From Branchiostoma floridae (taxonomy: Eukaryota > Chordata > Leptocardii > Amphioxiformes > Branchiostomatidae), in the NCBI RefSeq assembly GCF_000003815.2, contig NC_049997.1, positions 12,520,228 to 12,584,227 on the forward strand: a stretch of DNA of 64,000 nt. The letters run 5' to 3'. Of this stretch, positions 26,301 through 37,100 are shown in pieces. Position 1 is the first letter of the stretch. Every line of letters begins with the position of its first letter. Made by a program: the position numbers and the translations under genes. The notes beneath the pieces are model-generated. The model searched no databases and was not told the origin of the DNA. It worked only from the letters and a program-made list of their open reading frames with translations.

Positions 26301-29300
26301 GCAGGCAACAAGGAACAGGGCGTTCACGTTACAGCAAGTACATTGATACATTTAGAATACAACAATGGACAGGATTTTCAGACAATTGACCAATGATGCT
26401 AAAAATCAATGCACTTATATATACGCGACCTTTTCCAGACAGTTTTGTCTGGAGACCGGACTCTGGCGAAAAGTTTGTAAATTCCTTGCGCAGCCACACA
26501 ATATTGTACAAGCAACATACAAAGTTCATTTACAATCAGCTACCAGCAGGAAAGTACAGTTAATCGGATGCTCAAATCCAGTAGAAAAAGGATAGATGCG
26601 TGTGTATGTAAGAGAGCTGCGTGTGTGTGGGGGGGGGGGGGGAGAGTAGGTATGAAAAACAAGAACATCTCATAACAAGTTATATTTCAGACTAATTGCA
26701 AGTTTCACAAAGCAATTCAAAACTAACGATGAGACGTGGCGTATTACTAACATTCTAACAGAAATCCTTCTACAGTCATCTCATCAACTAAAATACATTT
26801 GTAAAACTGGATTCCTCTATATCTATTGTATCCCACCGTTACATGATGGGGCGTTACTGCTCCATGTTCGGTCTGCCTGACAAGTAGAACTGGAATCTCC
26901 GATCAGATCATAACCTCGGTCACATGTGGACGTCACCACGTCCTGGTAGAAGTTGGAGCCACTGGAAATGCCATTTACAGGAGACGACAACACTGGACAC
27001 TGCACACCTGGAATACATATTATTAAAAGCTTTAGACGTGACAAAACAGTATCTTGGAAAGAGGTTGTAATCAGACTATACAAATATACCGAAATACTTT
27101 TTTCCATTGCTGTTATCTACATTTCCCTTGCATTATATGCCTTTTAAGAGACTCTCATACAGTCAAGAGTTCTATTGCACCACATTCAACATGGTTATAT
27201 TTACAACATGTGTACCTGATAAACAGTACCGACTTTCACAGGGGAAAATTGATTCAACATGAAAATATTGTCATCATTGACGTAACTATCTAGTTATCTG
27301 TATCGGATTATTTTAGACAGAATACGTCTGTCTTACGTGTGCATGTTGGGACGTTCCCAGTCCATGTTCTGTCTGCTTGGCAGGTCAAGCTGGGAAGTCC
27401 AACCATCTCGTATCCAGGATCACACCAGAACGTCATCACGTCCTGGTAGTAATTCTCACCAGACTTTTCCCCATTGTCAGGAGCTGCTAGCAATGGGCAC
27501 TGTATGGCTAAAATATGAAGTACGACATGTTTATAAGTGCATTGCTGGATGTAAAACAAAATATTATGGTTCTTTGGACACAACGAAGATTCGGTGTCTC
27601 AATGGTAGATGAAGCAACAATGATAAGGAAGTGGTCCCAAACATGCATGTATCTCCCTCATGGAAGATAAAAGGGACTACGGAAAAGTTGGCTGGCAATT
27701 AATACTGCTTGTCTACAAAAAAAACCCGACATCTAGTAATTTATCAACCTGATCATGATGAAGATACATAAATAGATAGCATCAATTAAAAAAAGACTTT
27801 TCACAAGTTTCAACTTGAATAAATAAAATCGATTCTTACGCGGACAACTCGGAGCGCTGTCAGTCCACGTGCGGTCTGCCTGACACGTTATGGCTGCCGA
27901 GCCATCAAGTTCGTAACCCGAGTCACAGGTGAAGCTCATCACGTCCTGGTAGTAGTTGCTGCCACTCGAGCCACCATTGGTAGGAGGCTGCAGCGCTGGG
28001 CACTGCACGCCTGGAACCAGTAATCAGATGGATATGAAATAATGGAATATCCTTCAAACTATTGTGATAATCTGAATACTTTCAGAAATATCCTGGTCTG
28101 TCATTATAAATCATAGTTCTCTCCTGCATCATACAATGTAAGTAAAGTTTTGGTTTGTTTCTTTCTAAATAAGTAGCTGATCATAATTCTCAGCCACTGA
28201 AGTTCTATCAGTGTGTTTCAGTTGTGTTTCAGTAGACACAATTAAAGTTTCATACGTGCGCAGGTTGGGACGTTATCACTCCATGTTCTGTCAGCTTGGC
28301 AGGTCATGCTGGAAGGTCCAACCAGCTCGTATCCAAGATCACACCAGAACGTCAACTCGTCCTGGTAGTAATTCTCGCCAGACATTCCACCATTGTCAGG
28401 AGCTGCTAGCAGTGGACACTGTACGCCTAAAATTGAAGTACGACATGCTTGAAAGTGCAGTGCTGGACGAATAACTTCACAGTATGGTTCTTTCAATACA
28501 ACAACACCAAGTACGTTCTATAATTCTTTTATTATCTTCCTCAGGGTTGTGCTGACCGATTCTGTCTTGACAGGTAGATGGCATTGCATTGACAGGGATG
28601 TGGTATCAAATATGACCAAGCTTGTATTACACAATTACTCTTAGAAGATAACTCTGAAGGATTGTAGAAACGTTTGCTGGTAATTGGTACAGCTTGTCTA
28701 CAACGAACCACGACATCTTGTTATATACAAACCTGATGAAACGCTTCAATAATAGCTAATTGGATATAGATAAATGAATTCGAAATGAGTTTTCTATTTT
28801 CAACAAGATTAGAAATAACATTGATTCTTACGCGGACAACTCGGAGCGCTGTCAGTCCACGTGCGGTCTGCCTCGCATGTTATGGTTGCCGAGCCATCGA
28901 GTTCGTAACCCGAGTCACAGGTGAAGCTCATCACGTCCTGGTAGTAGTTGCTGCCACTCGAGCCACCATTTGTAGGAGACTGCAACGCTGGGCACTGCAC
29001 GCCTAGTACATTGTACAATAAAAATTGTAGCTGAACTAATGGAATATCCTTCTATTGTGAAAACAAGATTATTCTCATAAACATCCAGGTTGTCATTACA
29101 GAAAGTAGTTCTATCCTGCGTCATACAGTGCATCTATGGACTCCTTTTGAAATGGCATGGCAGTTTTTAATCAACTATCATTTCTGTAATTGGTATTGCC
29201 GTCTGCGTTCCAAATGTGTGGCTAGTCATCATCCTTGCCCATTAAAAGTTCATCTGTTCTAGTAGACAGAAAGTTTCTCGCATACGTGTGCAGGTTGGAA

Positions 29301-32300
29301 CGTTATTACTCCATGTAGCGTCAGCTTGGCAGGTTACACTTGAACTCCCCACGATCTCATATCCAAGGTTGCAGGTGAACGTCATTACGTCTTGGTAGTT
29401 ATTGCCTCCATTCATTCCACCGTTGTCAGGGGCTGTCAGCAGTGAGCACTGCACAACTAGTACAAAGAGTAATTACATGTTTAGAACTGACATTTCCGTC
29501 CAATGTTCAAAGTATATATAAAGAGAGAAAGACCATCCGTTAAAGTGTGATAAGTTACGGTTGTGGCAGTTTTTGTTAGAATCAGCAAAAAAAAATCATA
29601 TATTTCATATCACTGCCGAAATTCATAGCTAAGCGCAAGCCTTCCCTTATCAGTAGCATATTCTATGTTCATCTAGATGCCTAAACGTATCTTATTTATT
29701 TTGTTTCTGAACATCGTACTTGCACATGTTGGTGGACTTCCACTCCAAGTCAGGCTCGACTGACAGGAAAGTGTAGAGGAACCGACCAGGTTGTATCCTA
29801 CATTGCAGGTGAATGTGAGCATGCCCCCGTAGAAGTTGGAACCGCTGACAACACCGTTTGTGGGGACTGTCAGCATGGGGCACTGTCCAACTGTAGGCAG
29901 ATTAAACGTGACACAGTCACTATGCTATTTATACATAAAGAAATATTAAATAAGAAAAGAAATACAACAACTGAAAGAAAACGTGAAAAGACAAAACTGT
30001 TTCAAAACTTTCCTATCTTTATTTAATAGGTTCATTACCTTCTGCTAAGAATGAAGAATGACGAATATCGTCATAAAAATACTGCATAATAACAAGAGCC
30101 GTGCACTGACATTGAAACTGTTTCATGTTCCAAATTTTCACTTACGATCACAAGTTGGAGCACTTGGACTCCATGAGCCTGAAGACTGACACGTTTGTGT
30201 AGAGGAGCCAGCCAGGTTGTAGCCTGCGTTACACGAGTAGGTGGCCACATCTCCGTAATTCCTGGAGATATAGCTTACAGCGCCATTTGTAGGGTTGTTC
30301 GGAAATGGACACTGCACCACTGAAAAACATAATGTATTTAACAATTAAAAGAAAGAAAGACAAAGAAAGAAAGAAAGAAAACACTGCCATTCAACTAGTT
30401 TCATTTTCTATAGTTCCACTTTGAATACCTCGACAACTTGGTGCACTATAACTCCATGACCCTGAAGACTGACACGTCCGTGTAGAGGAGCCAGCCAGGT
30501 TGTATCCTGTATTGCACGAGTAGGAGGCCACATCTCCGTAGTTCCTGGAGCTGTAGCTCACAGCGCCGTTTGTTGGATTGGATAGTGTTGGGCACTGCAC
30601 GACTACAGAATAGAAATGTACAGAACCTTTGAGGGGTAGGCGCAACCTTCATGATTGATATGATACAAGACACAGTACAGCTTGACTTACCAATAAGTGA
30701 AGGCTAAGAGACATATAAAGAAAGTTACACAAAAGTAAACAAACAGAATTAACTGAGAATAAGGATAATAATAAAAGGCGGAACTGGAGAGGGCTTGCGG
30801 TCGCCTGCGCTGCAGCCGAACGACGACGATGATGATGATGATGATGATGATGAAAATAAAGGCAAGCAGAATGAAAGAAAAGGAAATGGAGGAAATATCG
30901 TCAGAACAAGCTTTTTAAGGTATAAAGAAAAACAACTTCAGAAAGCAATGAGCAAGATGTATTAAGCAGATGTAGCATGTTCTAATGTTATTTAATGAAA
31001 TATTAATATATTATTGTTATATTTCCCTCCTTACATACCTGTTTAAGCTACCTAGGATAAAACGTGGCAGGAGGTATTGTTGTGCATACGTCCATTTAAA
31101 TTACCATTTGTGATAATTCAATTTAATGTTAATTTGAATGTTACTTGTCACCGAACGTACATATCTTTTGTTCCTCTGCTATGGTATGGAAGTCAACTTA
31201 TCTGGAACTTAAGCTTATGGGAAGAAGGCTAGTTACGACAGGAATACCTTACGACATTGAACCTGTTTGATATAGAGTAAGTGCCGCTTACCACCACAAG
31301 TTGGTGCAGTTTGACTCCATGAGCCTGAAGACTGACACGTCCGTGTAGAGTAGCCATTCAGGTTGTATCCTGTGTTACACGAGTAGGAGGCCACATCTCC
31401 GGTGTTCCTGGAGCTGTAGCTCACATCGCCGTTTGTAGGATTAGATAGTGTCGGGCACTGCACGACTGTAAAATAGAATGTATTTAATCATTCTAGTTAA
31501 AGACAGAAATCTGTGGCGTATTTTGAGTGGCATAGATCCTTATATTAACAATTAAAACAAATTCTTAAAGTCAGTTTTTGTCATCACTGTACGGATTACC
31601 TTACGACATGGAAACATAAAATCTAACAGCAATTTATTCACATTGCTATTCAACATAGACATATTCCACATCTCATTCTGAATACCTCCACAAGTTGGTG
31701 CACTGTTACTCCATGAGCCTGAAGACAGACAGGTCAGTGTAGAGTAGCCATTCAGGTTGTATCCTGTGTTACACGAGTAAGAGGCCACATCTCCAGTGTA
31801 CCTAGAACTGTAGCTCACAGCACCGTTTGAAGGGTTGGATAGAGTGGGACACTGCACGCCTGAGAAATAGAATGTACTCAACAATTCAAAGGCAAAAGCG
31901 ACTTTCGTGGTGAACGTAATATGGGCACTGTACAGGTTAACGTAGAGGATTGTTAGACCTTAAAAAAGAGAAGAAGGAGATACTAGAAAGATGGCAAACT
32001 AGAAAGCTAAAGACACCTGCCCCTTTGTATCCGAACCCACCACAGATGAATGTGAATGTCTTTTATCAGTGGCCCGATAAACATCTAAATTAGACCAAAA
32101 CTCTGAATTGATATGTTAAAGAGGTAGTGTCGTGATGACAACTCTAAGATAGTTCTATTATATATAATAGAAGACGTGGCCAAGACAAGGTTGTATGCTG
32201 TTGAATAGAATACGAGACATCTAAATTTAGATTCTAGCCTAGCCTACATAGAGCTTCGGCATTTTAGATGTCGCTATGTACGTCCTCTTATAACTAAATG

Positions 32301-34097
32301 ATATAACCAAAACTGTATATCATTTCGAAGGAAAAAAAGCCCTGTAATACATAACCAAATTGAGTGAGTTTTAAAAATACGTTGTCACTTTTGTTTATCG
32401 TTGATAAAGTGAATTTCCTAAACAATCAGGTAGGTTTCACAAAAAAATGAGTTTATTTATTTTTACGAACCTAAAATAGCTATTGGAAACATTTTAATTA
32501 GAATGAGCCGTTATAACTAACGTGTTGTACCTACCTTGTGAGGGTGTCAGATATATTTTCTCTCCATCGGGCCCACACCATCCACACCATCCACCGCATC
32601 TGGCAGACGCAACCTGAAGAAATGAAGAAAAAAAAAATTTCAATCAACATATCATAGAGTTTATAAACGAAATATTTTCTTGTTGATGATATTTGAAGAT
32701 CTTGACTTTTCTTCTTGATGATATTTAAAGATCTTGATTTTTCTTCTTGATGATATTTAAAGATCTTGCAGTTGGGAATGGGTTATACTGTGGATTCAGT
32801 ATTGAGTTTTAAGTGAAAGCTTTTGCTGCATGGATGTGCGGTAAACATTTAACCCTATCCAGACTGGGGGGGGGGGGGCTAAAAGTGCCCGCGCCAACTT
32901 TGACCTCCTATACCTCCCTAACGGCTTGTGCTAGAACAACCAAACCTGGTGAGTTTTCCTAAAATATTGTTGGCAACAATTTAGAAAATATTGGGTAAGT
33001 TTATGATTTTTCGTGTTTCTGAAAGGCAAATTTTACAAAAATCACTAATTTTGGTTTAAACAATGGGATTTTAAGATTTTCTTGCTAAACGTAACTTCTT
33101 TTCATATATCTTTAATATCTAACACATCTAAGTTAAATATTAATAATCAAATATTCATAAATTATGCTAATGAGATGACGTAATTGCTCAAAATCCAAGA
33201 TGGCCGACAATATCATGATTTAAAGTATAACAAACTTATTTTCACTCAGATTTCATTACTACGTGGTATTTTTTTTACAGAAAACATTCATGTAAACGTT
33301 TTTAATCCATTTCCATGGGGTTTTAGCGTTATATGTTGAAAAAAATGTATCTTGAAAAATTTAAGGTTCATAATCCAAGATGACGGATAGCTAAACTACA
33401 GATGACGTCATTCTATGACGTCATTTTGACGTCGTTGCGTCGGCTTTTGACAACAGAAGTCTTATAACACTTAAATATCAATAAGAAACCTTTATTGGTA
33501 ATTTTTGAATGAGACATTAAAGTATTATGGGAATTCCCCGTTTTAGCCAAAAATATCAATTAATGACGTCATACTTACGTCATATTACGTCATAATGATA
33601 TAAAAATTTCAGGAATTATAAAACTCCATGAGCATAAACCCCCCTGCAAATTTGGTGATCGTACAGTAAGCCGTTTTGAAAATACGAAGGGGGGGTCGAA
33701 TGAGCCCCCCCCCCCTCCCCCCCTAGCCAGGGAAGGCCCAAAAAGCCCAGTCTGGATAGGGTTAAGACATTACCGAACAGTAAGTTATAGACAGGCAACA
33801 AACCTTTCTATCCTCCGAGACAAACATGTCGTTGATTGTCAGAGAATTTGGCCAACCAGCTGCCATGACCCAGTGGACTTCTGGTGCCAGCTCAAGTCCC
33901 GTCCCAGTCAGATCCACTTTGAACGTTCCTTTAGCACATCCCTGTTGAGCTGAATAACAGTCGCCTGCATACCCGTAAGCAACATCATTGGGCCCTGTTG
34001 TCATTAGAAAATATAAGACGATCTTTATTGACACGACAAAAGTACAGCGACTTTCGTAAGGTCTACATGATTGTATACCAACTAATTACAATACAAC

Positions 34098-34151
<54 letters not shown>

Positions 34152-37100
34152 TATGAACACATCAACATAAGGGGTCTAGCATGTCATTTACACTATTGGT
34201 TCTACGGTATAAACAATCGTAGATATTTTTGCCTACTTGTACACAGTGAGGATTATCGCCTCGCAGAATGTAGTTAAGTTTATCTATCGAACAGAGAGTA
34301 GCAAATTCCTTAGAGCATGCGGAAAGTAATGTGAACAGCTCTGTGCGTTCATCATTATATCGAGAACAATCCATAACAAAGTGACGTTCGTCTTCGATCT
34401 CATTTGGGCAGAATGGACAAAACCTCTGGTCATGGGGAATTTTAGAATATCTTCCGGCTTCTATATTTAGTTTGTAACTACAGCTTCTTATCTTTGTACT
34501 TGCTTTACGAAGTTCGAAATTGTGTACATTCGAGAGATACTTCTTTTGTCCGTATCTTTCCTTTAGCGTAGAATAAATGGAAAGTTTTTAGTTATTCTGG
34601 ATAGAAGAATACCATCCTTGCATGTATATATATCCTGTAAACGGAGTCGTAATTGGTCGGTTACCATATTAACATGATACAAACTCGGGTTTGTCCATAC
34701 ATGCCCAAAACCATTATAGTTGAGAATGTCAGTTACGTGATTGGTCCAATCGTATTCACCGGAAAGTAAAACATCATATGCTTCACGTAGTAAAGAATCT
34801 TCGGGTAAGTTTGCTACACCTAAATTGACTTCCTTGGCAAAAGTTGAGCAAGTCAAGCTAAAAAGTATTTATCATGATGGTGTAAATTGTATGACCAACA
34901 AAATGCTGACTGATTACACCAAACATCCTGCGTCATCAAAAAAAGGAAATATGTCTTATTTTTCTCAGACTTGATGACGTATTGACTTGAGGCATTCTTA
35001 CGAGTCAGTCATCCATGGGTTATAAACATTTAGCACTACTTACGGGTCACATTACAACTTACAATCTTATTGTAAGGTAACAATATAATGACCTACCAGT
35101 GGTTTCAGCAAAGGTGTAATCATCTCCAATAACTTCGATCCTGGACGTATCAAACTGGATTCTGAGCTTGCTGAACTTCGTGGTCCCGCGTTTATCCCAT
35201 GGGTCCTGAAGACAATATATAGCCTGGTATCCAGCCGCAATATAGCTTCCTAGTCTCTTCTCTCCCCTTCGCAATTGCAAAGAGGAGAGAAGAGACTAGG
35301 GAGCTATATTACGGCTGGATACCAGGCTAGACAATATAGAGGAAATCTTTATTGACATGACAAAACTACAGTGACTTACGTAAACATGTCATCACAATGA
35401 CGCTGGCCCTATACGTGTGTACTTTTAAGTTGTAATCACTAAGACAGATTTGTTGTACAAATATATCAATAGCAATTTAGTTTATCCTTCAACTTAACGT
35501 GGTCACTGTTGTGAGCAGCTATACTTTGCTACCAATAGTTTCACCTACCTGAAATGGACCGGTGCATTGCCATAGACTTGCGTCAACCAGTCGATTGCCA
35601 AAGAAAATGCCATAGTTCTCATCAGGACCGGATGGTAGGGTCAAGAACTCTTTGGGTTCCCCAGATGCCATGTCATGGCAATAGACGCGGACGGCTACAT
35701 CACTGTCCGTCGAAAAAGGGTAAAGTATGTACTCGCCGTCGTTGGCATTAAAGAGTAGAGATTTAGCTTCAGCGCACGATGTGGGCTTGTGTCCTGCAAT
35801 AGTTAGTATTATGTTAATATTAAGAGCAAATTTCTGTAAGAATCAAACAACAGAGCTCAGGGTCAAAAAATCGATTTGGCTCATATTTTGCACAGTGATA
35901 GTACTTGCCCTACAACCCCTCAAAATAGTTTTCTTTCCGGTCAAAACTCATTGTTGCCATGGCAACAACCCAAACAAGTTTTGAGGCCATTTTCACAGAT
36001 TTTTGCATGTCAGTAACATGGAAATTGGCCAAGTTTAGGACCCGATCACCGCCAAATGCTTTAACGCAACGCAAAATGGAAAAGGATATCATTAGAATGA
36101 TGTCTAGGCTTATACAAAATAGGTGTGGTGTTGATGTACATGTAGCTTTCAGCCCATGGGCAGCCTCAATACAATACCATGTTTACAGGCATCCAAAAAA
36201 GGACTTTTTTCCCAACTTTGAGGAGCAATAAGTCTCAAAGTGGTGAATATTTTTGCTTGAAATTTATAACAGGTATAAATACATAAAATAGCTATTAAAT
36301 GAATCCTTGCAAAGTTTGGGCTGTTACTTTGTTAGCGTGTGGTTACTACCGGAAGTAGGTCACTTTCCGTGATTTTGACAAAATGTGTTTTTTTACTAAC
36401 TTTGACGTACGAAATCTGACAAACTAAGATGTTTCTTTGGTTCATATTTCTGTCAAATGTAGACCTTAATATTGTCTATCAACTGCATTCTCGCTAAAGT
36501 TTGTATGTATTTTTTCAGCCGTATGGCTGTCCCTGAAAGTAGGTCATTTTTACACTTATCCCAAGATTTTGGATTTTGGGCCGTCTTTGAGGTGATGAAA
36601 GCACCAAAAGTAAATTCTATTTCTGACTCCACTTTTTATCAGATAAAGACCTTAGTATTGTCTGTTGAATGAATGGTTTTAAAGTCTGGGGTCTTGTTTC
36701 ATTGCCGTGTAGTAGTCTCTGAAAGTAGGTCATTCTGACACCTGTCCCTAAATTGATGCAGAAAAAAAACATCCAAGAGATTTTTTCTGACTCTACTTTT
36801 TATTAGGTGTACACCTTAGTGTTGTCTATAAAATGAATGGTTCTAATGGGTGGATTCTTATTTTATTGCTGTGTGGCTGTAAATAAAAGTAGGTCATACT
36901 TTACACTTGTCCCAATTTTTGGCTATCACCAACCATGCGATGATGTTTTCACCAGGTGTAAACCATGGTGTTCAACATCAAATGAATAGTTCTAAAGGCT
37001 AGCTGAATCATTAGCAGATGATTGGTTTGTTTGACTTTGGTGAATTGACTTATTTTACTAAGCTCCTTATACATTATTACATATCTCCCTTTTCTTACCT

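Noticed and set aside
26620-26642. G-run next to GT repeats
   Set aside because: Simple low-complexity sequence in an intron, no further structure.
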